NCBI RefSeq assembly: GCF_014779715.1
Contig: NZ_JACXYU010000004.1
Coordinates: forward strand, 361,143-425,142
Reading direction: 5' to 3'
From: Streptomyces chumphonensis
GTDB lineage: Bacteria; Actinomycetota; Actinomycetes; Streptomycetales; Streptomycetaceae
Length of the DNA: 64,000 bases
Made by a program: the position numbers and the translations under genes. The notes under the pieces were generated by a model. It did no database searches and was not told where the DNA came from. It saw only the letters and a program-made list of their open reading frames with translations. Shown in pieces: positions 8,314 through 16,975 of this stretch; the stretch's first letter is position 1; each line of letters opens with the position of its first letter.

Positions 8314-10881
8314 TCACGGCGTGGTGCCGTTGCGGGCGACCTTGACCTTGAGGCCCGGCCGCAGGTGCTCCAGCACGGGCGTCGGCAACTCGCGGGGGAG
8401 TACGAGGGTGCGCAGCCGGGGGAAGGCGTCCAGCCACCCGGGCCCGTCCGGGAGGCCGCCGGCCAGCCACAGGTGGGTCAGGCGCTCGGGCGGGAGGAGG
8501 GCGGTCAGCTCGGCCGGGTCGTAGTCCCCGGGGACGTGGACGCGCGCACGGCCGCCCATCTCCCGCAGCGCCCGCAGGTGCTCGCCGCTCGGTGCGGTGA
8601 AGTAGAGGTCGTCCTCGGCGAGGTGCGCGATGATCTCCCGCGCGTACGGCCGTGTCGCGTACCGGTGCCACGCCCAGGCGAGCTGCCGCCGCACTCCCAG
8701 CGAGGGGTGGTCCCGGTAGCGGGCCAGGACGGGGAGCGCCGCGTCCTCGGTGAAGCCGGAGGCGGTGATGACGACGTTGAGGGCCGTCTCGTCGTCCAGA
8801 CCTTCGGGGCCCGGCAGCAGCCGGAGCACGATCGGGCTGCCGACCCCGTCGGCCAGCCAGTGGGCGACCGTGCGGTCGGGCGGGGGGACGAGTGACCGCA
8901 GGCGGCGCTCCACCTCGTGCCGCACCGCCGGGTCCAGTTCCGTCGCCTCCTGGAGGCACGTCGCCGCGAGCAGGTCCCGGTAGTGCTGGTCGTCCGCGTC
9001 CCGCGCCCCCGGCGGGCCGTCGAGCAGCCCGCGCAGCAGCCGGGCGCGTTCGGCCGGACGGGCGTGGGCGACGGCCATGCGCAGGACGTCCTCCCACTGC
9101 GTCTTGTCCGCGTTGTCCAGCAGGAGGGGGAAGTCGCCCTCCTCCACGGCCGCCTTGGCCGCCAGGTAGTCCTGGAACGTGCGGTGGACGAAGTCGACGC
9201 GGTCCGTGGCCGGCTCGCGCAGCAGCCCCGAGCGGTCCCGCAGATGACGGTAGACCTCCTCCGCGTCGGCGGTGATGTGGGCCATCTGCGGAAGGGTGCG
9301 TTCCAGTTGCGCCACGACGTCCGCGCGGTCCATCTCGGCGCGGCTGTTGCGCAGCATCCAGTGGGCCAGCTTCTGCAGCAGCACGACGGAGGAGTCCTTC
9401 GACAGCCGCAGGGCGTCGTCCAGCACGGCACGCTCCACGTCGCGCCGCTCCAGCAGCATGGACAGCGCCGCCTCGTAGAGGTCCTTGCGGCTGTGCGGGA
9501 GGAAGCCGTGGCGCTCCCGGTGCAGGGCGCACAACAGCCCGCACATCAGCGGGTTGGAGGCCAGCCTGCCGAGGTCGGAGTTCGCGCGGACCAGGCCCAG
9601 CAGGGCGTCGGCCGACTCCGGCGGCGCCTCGGCGGCCGCGTGCCAGCGTCGGACGAACGCGGCGACGTCGGCGCGGCCCATCGGCGAGAGGGCCAGCTCC
9701 GCGAAGCCGTCCCGGGCCAGCCAGTCGCTCGCGACGGCCGAGGGCCGGGAGGTGACGAGCCACAGGTTGTCCGGGAAGTCCGCCAGGAGGTCGCGCAGCC
9801 AGCGGCGGGTGGCGCCGCGCTCGGCCTCGGGGATCTCGTCGATGCCGTCGACGAGCAGCAGGCCGCGCCCGGACCGCAGCACCCGGAGCGCCCAGCCGTC
9901 GGGCTGTTCCCCGGCGAGGTTGCTGCCCACGGCGTGCAGGAAGCGGTCCGGGGTGGGCGGCAGGCCGTCCCGCAGGACGCGCCGCAGCGGCAGCACGAAC
10001 GGCACCCGCCCGACGAGGTGGGGCAGCCGGGCGAGGTGCTCGGGGTCCTGCCGGGCGGTGGTCACGGTGAGCCACTGCAGGAGCGTGGTCTTCCCGGACC
10101 CGGCGGCCCCGCGCAGCAGGACGCGGGCGTCGTCCTGGAGGGCGCGCTCCGCCGGGAGCGGGGCGCCGCCGGCCTCGGCCTCCAGGGAGATGTAGGCGGT
10201 GTCCAGGGGCCAGTCGCGGGTGTGGTGGAGGTCGAGTCCGTAGATCGTCAGCTCGCTGTGCCGCCGGGCGACGTGGGCGGCGTACGCCTCCTCGAACCGC
10301 GCGTCGGCGGCGGTGCGGGAGGGGACGCGCTCGGCGAGCAGCTCCAGCGTGGAGGCGATCCGGTCCAGCCGGGCGGTCTGCTCGACGGCGGTGCGGGCCA
10401 GGAACGTCGAGTGCTGGGTGAAGAAGTTCAGCACGTGCAGGCACACGTCGTGCAGCAGCGGCCGGAACAGGGCCTCGGCGTCGGCGGACAGCGCCTCGGC
10501 CTGCCCGGCCTGCCCGGCCCGGACGACCCGGTCGGCGAGCCCCTCCGGGCCGAGCCGCACGGCCTGCACGTCGTCCATGTCGAGCTCGCCGAGCTGCCGC
10601 AGCGCACGGGTGAGTGTGTCGGCGACCTCCTGCCGCACCTCGGCGGAGGGGGCGTCGTGCGGGCCGGTGGCCCGCACGTACCGGGTGACGACCTCGGCGG
10701 CGAGCCGGGCCAGGTCGTCGCCGTCCAGGGTCCGCTTCTCACCGCGGAAGGAGAACCAGCCGCCCAGCCGGACGGGCCTCTCCACCAGCCCGGCCCCCGG
10801 CTCGCGCCGCACGAGGAGCTTCCGCACCAGCGGTGTCACGGCGCCCGCGGCCACCCGCAGGCCCAGCGTCGACGGTTCCAC
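8314..10881 (-). CDS. NACHT-domain STAND NTPase, bacterial NLR-like protein
   Basis: 855 residues from GTG 10881, which has a GGAGGGGG ribosome site 4-5 bases upstream. Residues 1-245 form a helical N-terminal domain of the type seen in Streptomyces NACHT proteins. The NACHT NTPase follows: Walker A GAAGSGKT (258-265), Walker B LLLVDGIDEI (341-350), sensor LVTSRPS, and later the VDFVHRTFQDYLAAK motif typical of NACHT winged-helix regions. The C-terminal part is helical (HEAT-like) and ends with leucine-rich strands (LTHLWLAGG..., LRTLVLP). There is no attached nuclease or TIR effector. Some bacterial NACHT proteins defend against phage; that role here is inference. The gene lies 59 bases behind cseC in the same direction, but has a possible promoter of its own. 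Confidence 0.85.
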   Translation of the reverse strand: MEPSTLGLRVAAGAVTPLVRKLLVRREPGAGLVERPVRLGGWFSFRGEKRTLDGDDLARLAAEVVTRYVRATGPHDAPSAEVRQEVADTLTRALRQLGELDMDDVQAVRLGPEGLADRVVRAGQAGQAEALSADAEALFRPLLHDVCLHVLNFFTQHSTFLARTAVEQTARLDRIASTLELLAERVPSRTAADARFEEAYAAHVARRHSELTIYGLDLHHTRDWPLDTAYISLEAEAGGAPLPAERALQDDARVLLRGAAGSGKTTLLQWLTVTTARQDPEHLARLPHLVGRVPFVLPLRRVLRDGLPPTPDRFLHAVGSNLAGEQPDGWALRVLRSGRGLLLVDGIDEIPEAERGATRRWLRDLLADFPDNLWLVTSRPSAVASDWLARDGFAELALSPMGRADVAAFVRRWHAAAEAPPESADALLGLVRANSDLGRLASNPLMCGLLCALHRERHGFLPHSRKDLYEAALSMLLERRDVERAVLDDALRLSKDSSVVLLQKLAHWMLRNSRAEMDRADVVAQLERTLPQMAHITADAEEVYRHLRDRSGLLREPATDRVDFVHRTFQDYLAAKAAVEEGDFPLLLDNADKTQWEDVLRMAVAHARPAERARLLRGLLDGPPGARDADDQHYRDLLAATCLQEATELDPAVRHEVERRLRSLVPPPDRTVAHWLADGVGSPIVLRLLPGPEGLDDETALNVVITASGFTEDAALPVLARYRDHPSLGVRRQLAWAWHRYATRPYAREIIAHLAEDDLYFTAPSGEHLRALREMGGRARVHVPGDYDPAELTALLPPERLTHLWLAGGLPDGPGWLDAFPRLRTLVLPRELPTPVLEHLRPGLKVKVARNGTTP

Positions 10882-10915
10882 GCGTCCCCCTCCAGGCGCC
10901 GACCGGTCCACGCCC

Positions 10916-10921
10916 ACCCTA
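10916..10921 (-). promoter_or_regulatory. Candidate -10 for the NACHT gene
   Basis: TAGGGT on the minus strand, matching the Streptomyces TAGRRT -10, in the short cseC-NACHT gap. TGAGGC 17 bases upstream is a weak -35. It suggests expression at least partly independent of the sigE-cse transcript. Confidence 0.4.
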
Positions 10922-10940
10922 AGGGCGGGGTGACGGTGCC

Positions 10941-12203
10941 TCAGCCCGCGCCGGGGGGAACGGGGCTGACGGGGGCCGTCGCCGGGAGGTGCAGCGTCGC
11001 GACGGCGCCGGGCTCGGCGTTGCGGAACGTCAGCCGGGCGCCCAGTACCCGGGCCTGACCGGCTGCGATGGTCAGGCCCAGGCCGTGGCCGCGCCCGGCC
11101 CGGTCGGTGGAGCCGGTGCGGAACCGGCTGGGCCCCTCCGCCAGCAGGTCGGCGGGGAAGCCCGGGCCGTGGTCGCGGACGCGCAGCCGTCGACCCTCCA
11201 CGGTGACCTCGACGGGGCCGGCGCCGTGCCGCTCGGCGTTGGCCAGCAGGTTGCCCAGGACGCGTTCCAGCCGGCGCGGGTCGGTGGTGACGATGGCGTC
11301 CCCGCCGACGTCGACCCGCGCCTCGGGGGTGAGCGCGCGCACCCGTCGCGCGACGAACTCCCCGAGCGCGATGTCCTGCAGCTCGGCCCGTTCCGCCGCG
11401 CCGTCCAGCCGGGCCACCTCCAGGATGTCCTCCACGAGGGTGCGCAGGACCTGGGCGCGGTCCCGCACCAGCTCGGCGGGACGGCCGTCGGGCAGCAGCC
11501 CGGCGGCGGTGACCAGGCCGGTCACGGGGGTGCGCAGCTCGTGCGCGATGTCGGCGGTGACGCGGCGTTCGGCGTCGAGCCGGGCCTGGAGGGCGTCGGC
11601 CATGGCGTCCACGGCGCGGGCGAGCTCGTCCGCCTCGTCCGGGGCGCGTCCGCCGATGGCGTCCCGCACCCGCACGTCCGCGTGCCCGGCGGCGACGCGT
11701 CCCGCCGCGGTCGCCGCCTTCCGCAGCCGCCGCGAGAGCTGCCCGCCGACGAGCACCCCGAGGGCGGTGCTGCCCACGACGACCGTCCCCGCGCCCACGA
11801 CGAGGGTGCGGTCCAGGTCGGCCAGGACGGAGTAGCGGTCGGTGAAGCGGGCGTGCAGGGACAGGACGCTGCCGTCGGGCAGTTGCGTCGCCGCCCACAC
11901 GTCGGGAGCGTCGTCGCCGTTCTCGCTGACGAACGTGGCGCGCTCCCCGGTGCGCACCGCCTCCCGCAGCTCCTCCGGCAGCGCGGGGTCGTCCAGCTCC
12001 GCGCCGAGGGCGAGCCGTTCGCCCAGCTCGTAGATGCGTTCCGCCGAGCGCAGCCGTTCGTCCTGCACGTCCCGGCTGTTGCTGATCATCGTCACCCGGG
12101 CCGCGTTGTGCACGATGAGGCTGAGCAGCAGCGCCACGAGGGCGCTGACGGCGGCGATGGCGCCGCTCAGCTTCCACCGCAGTCCGAACCGCACGGCTCT
12201 CAT
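10941..12203 (-). CDS. cseC: Sensor histidine kinase CseC of the cell-envelope stress system
   Basis: 420 residues; the ATG overlaps the cseB stop (ATGA). Topology: TM1 (about 12-32), an extracytoplasmic sensor loop (about 35-140), TM2 (about 145-165), HAMP, DHp with the phospho-accepting His in ADIAHELRTPVTG, and a HATPase_c domain with N box LGNLLANAERHG and G boxes DHGPGF and GRGHGLGLTIA. CseC responds to cell-wall damage (for example by wall-active antibiotics) and phosphorylates CseB, which activates sigE. Fourth gene of the sigE-cseABC operon. Confidence 0.93.
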   Translation of the reverse strand: MRAVRFGLRWKLSGAIAAVSALVALLLSLIVHNAARVTMISNSRDVQDERLRSAERIYELGERLALGAELDDPALPEELREAVRTGERATFVSENGDDAPDVWAATQLPDGSVLSLHARFTDRYSVLADLDRTLVVGAGTVVVGSTALGVLVGGQLSRRLRKAATAAGRVAAGHADVRVRDAIGGRAPDEADELARAVDAMADALQARLDAERRVTADIAHELRTPVTGLVTAAGLLPDGRPAELVRDRAQVLRTLVEDILEVARLDGAAERAELQDIALGEFVARRVRALTPEARVDVGGDAIVTTDPRRLERVLGNLLANAERHGAGPVEVTVEGRRLRVRDHGPGFPADLLAEGPSRFRTGSTDRAGRGHGLGLTIAAGQARVLGARLTFRNAEPGAVATLHLPATAPVSPVPPGAG

Positions 12204-12922
12204 CGGATGAGCTTGTACCCGAAGCCGCGCACCGTCTCGATGCGGGCCTGCCCGATCTTCACCCGCAACCGCTGCACGTGGACGTCCACGACGCGGGTGT
12301 CGCCGCCCCAGCCGTAGTCCCACACGCGCTCCAGCAGCCGGTCGCGGGAGAGCACGGTGCCCGGTGCGGCCGAGAACTCCAGCAGCAGCCGCATCTCGGT
12401 CGGCGTCAGCGGCACGGGCCGCCCGTCGCGCCGCACCTCCATGCCGCCGGTGTCGACCTCCAGGTCACCGAAGCGCAGCGTTCCGTCCGGCCCGGCCGCA
12501 GGCTCGGCGGACGGGCCGGACGTCCCGTCCGGGCCCGCGACGACGGCGCGGGAGTGCCGGAAGCGGCGCAGCACCGCACGGATGCGCGCGACGAGCACCG
12601 CACCGTCGAACGGTTTGGTGACGTAGTCGTCCGCTCCCGCCTCCAACCCGAGGACGACGTCGATCGAGTCGGCCCGCGCGGACAGCATGATGACCGGCAC
12701 GGTGGACTCGTCCCGGATGCGGCGGCACAGGCTCACGCCGTCCAGCCCCGGCACCATGACGTCCAGCAGCGCCACGTCCGGCCGGTCCGCACGGAACGCC
12801 TCCAGTCCCGCCAGCCCGTCCGGGACCGCCGTCACGGCGAACCCGTCGCGTTCCAGCGTCAGCTGCAGTGCCTCACGGATGACGTCGTCGTCCTCGACGA
12901 ACAGCACATGGGTCTCCGCCAC
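12200..12922 (-). CDS. cseB: OmpR-family response regulator CseB
   Basis: 240 residues from GTG 12922, which lies 8 bases after the cseA stop with AGGAC upstream. Receiver domain: acidic pair in VLFVEDDDVI, phospho-Asp in VALLDVMVPG, Lys in DDYVTKPFDG. The C-terminal winged helix contains TPTEMRLLLEFSAAPG and GGDTRVVDVHVQRLRVKIG. The linker (about 120-150) is Gly/Ala/Pro-rich. CseB-P activates the sigE promoter. Sequence agreement with S. coelicolor CseB, as I remember it, is very high in both domains. Confidence 0.94.
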   Translation of the reverse strand: MAETHVLFVEDDDVIREALQLTLERDGFAVTAVPDGLAGLEAFRADRPDVALLDVMVPGLDGVSLCRRIRDESTVPVIMLSARADSIDVVLGLEAGADDYVTKPFDGAVLVARIRAVLRRFRHSRAVVAGPDGTSGPSAEPAAGPDGTLRFGDLEVDTGGMEVRRDGRPVPLTPTEMRLLLEFSAAPGTVLSRDRLLERVWDYGWGGDTRVVDVHVQRLRVKIGQARIETVRGFGYKLIR

Positions 12923-12930
12923 GTCCTCGC

Positions 12931-13695
12931 TCAGCCCTCTCCGTCCGGGCGGCCCTCCTGCGTGGCCGTCGGGTACTCCTGGTAGGTGCGATCCTGCTCG
13001 GCGAACCCGTCGTCCCGCCACACGTACGTGGCGACGTCCTCACCGGAGGGACAGCACGTCGGGTCCGTGTCCAGGTAGATCTGCGTGTGCACCCGCAGGG
13101 CGCCCTCGGCCACCTCGGCGAAGACCGTCGGTTCCTCGTCGGCGAAGACGTTGACCCACCGCTGCGCCTCCTCCCGGTACACGTACGAGCCGACACCCTT
13201 GCCGTCGGCGCAGGCGGACACGTTCACGACGAGGTCCTCCGCCGGGCCGCCGGTCAGCTCCCCGAAGGAGAAGGTGATCGGCCACTCCTCGGCCTCGCAC
13301 GGCTCCAGGCGCCGCTTGACGGCCTGGCTCACGGCGCGGTCGGCGCGCAGCAGCGAGACGATCTCCACCTCGCCGCTCGCCCCGGGCGGCGAGACGGGCG
13401 CGCCGGCCGTCGGCACGTCCGTCTCCCGCGTCGCGCCCGGCGACGGCGGCGTCGGGGCGTCGGCCTCCGTCTCCCGGGCGGGTGAGGGCGTCGCGGCGGG
13501 CAGCGGGCTCGCCTCGGCCGGGGTGTCCTCCGCGGCCGAGGCCGACTCCTCGATGCGCACCCCGTCCCCGGCCGCACAGCCGGTCAGGACGACCGCGAGC
13601 AGCAGCAGGGTGACGGCGGCCCAGGCGGCCGCCGTCAGGCCGCCCGGGCCGCCACCACGCCGTGGCCCGCCGCCGGCTCGCCAACGTGATGCCAC
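12931..13695 (-). CDS. cseA: Lipoprotein CseA, modulator of the SigE/Cse response
   Basis: 254 residues. A basic N-terminus and hydrophobic segment end in the lipobox LTGC, predicting a lipid-anchored extracytoplasmic protein. About 90 residues of Ala/Pro/Thr/Glu-rich linker follow, then a folded domain with several Cys (for example DPTCCPSGED). In S. coelicolor CseA is a lipoprotein that dampens sigE expression. The GTG start at 13695 lies inside sigE (61-base overlap); no later plausible start precedes the signal sequence, so the overlap is probably real. Identification is by lipobox plus position 2 in the operon. Confidence 0.82.
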   Translation of the reverse strand: MASRWRAGGGPRRGGGPGGLTAAAWAAVTLLLLAVVLTGCAAGDGVRIEESASAAEDTPAEASPLPAATPSPARETEADAPTPPSPGATRETDVPTAGAPVSPPGASGEVEIVSLLRADRAVSQAVKRRLEPCEAEEWPITFSFGELTGGPAEDLVVNVSACADGKGVGSYVYREEAQRWVNVFADEEPTVFAEVAEGALRVHTQIYLDTDPTCCPSGEDVATYVWRDDGFAEQDRTYQEYPTATQEGRPDGEG

Positions 13696-14219
13696 TCCCG
13701 CTCCCTGCTCTCCAGCTCCGTCCGCAGCCGCGCCAGCGCGCGGTGCAGCGTGCTTTTCACCGTTCCGGTGGACATGCCGAGCGCCTCGGCCGTCTCCTCC
13801 GTGCTCATCTGCTCCCAGTGCCGCAGCACGACCACGCTGCGCTGCTTGGGTGCGAGCACGGACAGGACGTCCATGAGCAGCGCCCGGTCGGCGTGCTGAC
13901 CGAAGCGGTCCTCCTCGCTCGCCACCTCGGGCAGCGCGTCGGTCGGCACCTCCTGGAGCCGACGCGCCCGCCACCACTCGGTGCGCGTGTTGATCATGAC
14001 GCGCCGGAGGTAGGCGTCGGCCAGCGACTTGTCCGTGATGCCGTCCCAGTTTCCCAGAGTCCGGATGAGCGCCGTCTGCAGGAGGTCCTGCGCGTCCACC
14101 GGGTCGGGCACCAGGCGTCGGGCGCTGCGCAGCAGGGCGTCCTGCCGCATGCGCACGTACGTCTCGAACGACTGCGGGGTCTCGGAGGATTCGCAGGTCT
14201 CCTCGGGGGGCAGCGTCAC
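13635..14219 (-). CDS. sigE: ECF sigma factor SigE
   Basis: 194 residues from GTG 14219 with a GAGGAGG site 8 bases upstream. Region 2 (LLRSARRLVPDPVDAQDLLQ, with LADAYLRRVMINTRTEWWRA) and region 4 (LAPKQRSVVVLRHWEQMSTEE and GMSTGTVKSTLHRALARLR) are complete. SigE directs genes for envelope integrity in Streptomyces. No anti-sigma factor is encoded beside it; control is through CseB/CseC at transcription. The C-terminal 20 residues (after the region 4 helix) vary between species. Confidence 0.95.
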   Translation of the reverse strand: MTLPPEETCESSETPQSFETYVRMRQDALLRSARRLVPDPVDAQDLLQTALIRTLGNWDGITDKSLADAYLRRVMINTRTEWWRARRLQEVPTDALPEVASEEDRFGQHADRALLMDVLSVLAPKQRSVVVLRHWEQMSTEETAEALGMSTGTVKSTLHRALARLRTELESREREWHHVGEPAAGHGVVAARAA

Positions 14220-14271
14220 TGGGTCGCCTCCTCGTGGCCGGCTCGCCGGGCGGGTTCTCCGGTCTGCCACG

Positions 14272-14309
14272 AAGGTAGGGACACGGTGTTGCGGCACCGT
14301 GCCCGCAAC
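14272..14309 (-). promoter_or_regulatory. sigE promoter with candidate CseB operator
   Basis: On the minus strand a near-perfect 22-bp inverted repeat (14309-14288; arms GTTGCGG/CCGCAAC, with a GCAC/GTGC core) lies 10 bases ahead of a TACCTT -10 (14277-14272). It therefore occupies the -35 position, and no recognisable -35 hexamer is present, as expected of an activator-dependent promoter. Assignment to CseB is inference. Confidence 0.55.
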
Positions 14310-14391
14310 CGCACGGCCGCCGCACGGCCGGCCATCGGTTGTGTAACAGCCCGGCCGGGCGGTGTCGTGCCGCGCGGGAGGCGGGGTGGAA

Positions 14392-15294
14392 TTACCCGTG
14401 CGGAAGGCGGTAGGCGGGTCCCGGCAGCGGCTCGACGAGTCCGTCCGCCACGAGTCCGTCCAGTGCGCGGGCCCGCTGCACGGCGTCGTCCCAGACCGTG
14501 TCCAGTGCCGCCCGGGGGACGGGGTCGGTCGCCTCCCGCAGAACGGCGAGCAGCCGGCCGCGCACCTGGCGGTCCGTTCCCGCGTACGTCTGGCCCCGGC
14601 GCGGCGGGCCCTCGTGCGGGGGCGACCCGGCCAGTCGCCAGGCGCACTGCGCGGCGATCGGGCAGCCGCCGCAGCGCGGGGAGCGGGCGGTGCACACCAG
14701 GGCGCCCAGTTCCATCGTCGCCGCCGCCCAGCGCGCCGCCACCGCGTCGGTCTCCGGCAGCACGGCGCGGGCCAGCCGCCGCTCGGCGGCCGTCGTCGCG
14801 TTGGGCGGGTACTGGGTGCCGCTGAGGGCGCGGGCGAAGACGCGGCGCACGTTCGTGTCCAGCACGGCGTGCCGCCGCCCGTACGCGAAGGAGGCCACGG
14901 CGGCGGCCGTGTACTCGCCCACTCCCGGCAGCGCGAGCAACTGCGCGTGCTCGGAGGGAACGTCGCCGCCGTGCCGTTCCGCTATGGCCAGCGCCGCTCC
15001 GTGCAGCCGCAGCGCGCGGCGGGGGTAGCCGAGGCGGCCCCAGGCGCGCACGGCCTCGCCGGGCGTCTCCTTCGCCAGGTCCGCCGGGCGCGGCCAGCGC
15101 TCCATCCACTGCTCGTACACCGGCAGCACGCGGTTCACGGGGGTCTGCTGGAGCATGAACTCGCTCACCATGACGCCCCAGGCACCGGCCTCCGGACGTC
15201 GCCAGGGCAGGTCCCGGGCGTGCGCGTCGAACCAGTCGATGACGGGACCATGGAGGGCGGCAGCGCTGTGCTCGGTCTCTGTGGTAGCAGTCAT
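14392..15294 (-). CDS. mutY: A/G-specific adenine DNA glycosylase MutY
   Basis: 300 residues from ATG 15294 (a GTG at 15303 is an alternative). Removes adenine mispaired with 8-oxoguanine. The HhH-GPD core shows the catalytic Glu in SEFMLQQTPV, the hairpin LPGVGEYTAAAV and the catalytic Asp in VLDTNVRRVF. The [4Fe-4S] ligands follow in C-X6-C-X2-C-X5-C spacing (CTARSPRCGGCPIAAQC). The C-terminal portion is short compared with E. coli MutY and lacks a full NUDIX-like 8-oxoG domain, as is usual for actinobacterial MutY. Confidence 0.92.
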   Translation of the reverse strand: MTATTETEHSAAALHGPVIDWFDAHARDLPWRRPEAGAWGVMVSEFMLQQTPVNRVLPVYEQWMERWPRPADLAKETPGEAVRAWGRLGYPRRALRLHGAALAIAERHGGDVPSEHAQLLALPGVGEYTAAAVASFAYGRRHAVLDTNVRRVFARALSGTQYPPNATTAAERRLARAVLPETDAVAARWAAATMELGALVCTARSPRCGGCPIAAQCAWRLAGSPPHEGPPRRGQTYAGTDRQVRGRLLAVLREATDPVPRAALDTVWDDAVQRARALDGLVADGLVEPLPGPAYRLPHG

Positions 15295-15483
15295 GTCGTC
15301 CACGATCCTGGCATGTCCCGCCCAGTGCGGGAAAGCCGCGCGGTCATACCGCCTCCCGCGCGGACCTTTGCGGCATGCGGCGGAGCGTGAACGGGCCGTC
15401 CGCGCGCCGCTGATACGAAAAGTTGACGTATCCAGCGGCGGGTGCGGCCCGGCGGACGGCTGATGTCTCGTAAGGTTTCCGAC

Positions 15484-16326
15484 GTGGGATCACTGCGCAA
15501 TCCGGTCGGGCCGCTTCCCTCCTCCATCTACTGGCGACGGAGGGCGGTCGCGCTGTCCGTGGTCGCGCTGCTCTCGCTCCTCGCGTGGTGGATGTTCAGC
15601 CTGGGCGGCGGGGGTGGTGACACCCGGAACCAGGCCGGCGGCGGTCCGGACGACGAGCCCGGCGCGGCCAGCTCCATCACGCCCGGCCCCAGCGCCACCG
15701 AGTCCCTCGACGACTCCCGGCCCGGCGGCCGCGACGAGTCGGGCACGGGCGGCTCCGGCGGGGACGACGACACGTCCGGGGACGGCGACGGCGGCTCGGA
15801 CGGCTCGGACGGCTCCGATGGTGAGTCCGGGGGCTCCGGGGGCTCCGGGGGCGAGGGGGCGTCCGGGGACGGCAAGAACGGCGACGCCGAGCCCGGCGCC
15901 TCGGGCGGCGGGGACGTCGACGGCCTGCCCGTCTGCGCCGCCGGGAAGGTGAAGCTGAGCCTCGTGGCCGTCCGCAACACCTACGCGCCCGACGAACGTC
16001 CGCGGCTGCGCCTCACGGTGGACAACACCGGGGGCTCCGCGTGCCGGGTGGGGGTCGGCCCGGAGCAGGCCGTCGTCACCGTCGTGGACGCCGACGACGG
16101 GACCGTCTGGTCCTCCGAGCACTGCGCCGAGCCCGGCGACGCCGCCCAACTGCGGGTGCCCGGCCGGGAGAAGGTCGACCACACGATCGAGTGGGACCGC
16201 CGGGGCAGCGCACCCGGCTGCTCCGGGAAGTCGCGGGCGGAGGCCGAGCCGGGCACCTACCTGGCCGAGATCGCCGTCCCCGGCCTCGGCACCGCCCAGA
16301 CCTCCTTCGTCCTCGCCAAGGACTGA
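15484..16326 (+). CDS. Membrane-anchored extracytoplasmic protein, unknown function
   Basis: About 280 residues from GTG 15484 (an ATG at 15463 would add seven). TAAGGT at 15471-15476 could be a -10 for a leaderless mRNA starting at the GTG. One membrane span (about 18-37, VVALLSLLAWWMF) follows a basic N-terminus. Then comes a strongly biased linker of about 110 residues rich in Gly, Ser and Asp, with short SDG/GGSGG repeats. The C-terminal folded domain (about 140-280) has paired Cys (PVCAAGKV, SACRVG, EHCAEPG, PGCSGKS) and resembles Ig-like ligand-binding or DUF4232-type domains. It sits opposite mutY. Function unknown. Confidence 0.7.
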   Translation: MGSLRNPVGPLPSSIYWRRRAVALSVVALLSLLAWWMFSLGGGGGDTRNQAGGGPDDEPGAASSITPGPSATESLDDSRPGGRDESGTGGSGGDDDTSGDGDGGSDGSDGSDGESGGSGGSGGEGASGDGKNGDAEPGASGGGDVDGLPVCAAGKVKLSLVAVRNTYAPDERPRLRLTVDNTGGSACRVGVGPEQAVVTVVDADDGTVWSSEHCAEPGDAAQLRVPGREKVDHTIEWDRRGSAPGCSGKSRAEAEPGTYLAEIAVPGLGTAQTSFVLAKD

Positions 16327-16394
16327 CGGCCCGCCGCTGCCTTCGCCCGCGCCGGAGCCCCGAGAAGCGGTCTCGATCGGCTCGGTAGGCCGTG

Positions 16395-16665
16395 GCTCGT
16401 TGCGGGGGTCGTTGAGCGGCTGGTGCCGGGTGAGTCGCGGGGGGTTGTTCCAGCGGCTGGTGCCGGAGGCGCCTTCGCGGCACCGGGACGGTGGTTTTGG
16501 CGCTGCCACGCTGACCGGGAGGTGCTGGGCGCGATCGTGTTCGCGGCGACCTCGGGGGTGCCCGTGGCAGCAGTTGCCTCCGCGTCGTTCGGGCCGTCCC
16601 GGGGCCCACGGCCCACCGCCGTCTCCCCGAGCGGACGAAGTGCTCACAAGCCCCTTCTCGTGCCC
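16395..16665 (+). pseudogene. Relic of an IS5-type transposase gene
   Basis: No intact gene is present between 16327 and 16975. Reading across frames on the plus strand recovers, in order, pieces of the N-terminal half of an IS5-family transposase: VVERLVPGES, FQRLVPEAPSR, ADREVLGAIVFAATSG, then CPWQQLPP after a one-base shift, SFGPS, and TAHRRLPERTKC after another shift. The order and spacing match the LVPDELW...DREVLAAIVFVATSGCTWQQLP...TAHRRF arrangement of that family. At least three frameshifts are needed and the catalytic DDE part is absent. It lies just ahead of the urease operon. The rest of the gap, up to 16975, shows nothing recognisable. Confidence 0.55.
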
Positions 16666-16975
16666 GCCGGCCTCGTTCAAACGCTCGCTCCGGCATCCGT
16701 TCGAGGGGTCTGGGGCGGATTGTGCGGCAGCTTCCCGGCCCACCGCAGGATGATCACGTAAGGCGCAGCGTGGCTCGGCGGGCGAGACCGGTGGTCCCAT
16801 CTGGCGCTGCGGACTCACCTTCATCGCCGGACTCGGGAAGGCCGTGCCCACCTCACTCCCCGGGTACGCATCGCCAGCTCGCTCTCGGGCGTCGGCCCGG
16901 AGGTGTGCCGGCCTCCTGCGTCGAGCCGGGGTCACCCGGGGCCGAAGACACCGTCACCACCGTCGAGGAGCATGG

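Noticed and set aside
5711..10444. Very long open frame on the minus strand opposite clpC
   Set aside because: It is the mirror of clpC codon bias in high-GC DNA; its translation is low-complexity (repeated LV/LLVD/DVL pieces) with no family motif.
8917..11058. Plus-strand open frame opposite the NACHT gene
   Set aside because: Gln/Val/Gly-rich shadow translation; no ribosome site and no recognisable domain.
15700..15880. Short repeated GGC/GAC/TCC units that could be a DNA repeat array
   Set aside because: They encode the Gly/Ser/Asp linker of the membrane-anchored protein; there are no spacers of equal length, so no CRISPR.
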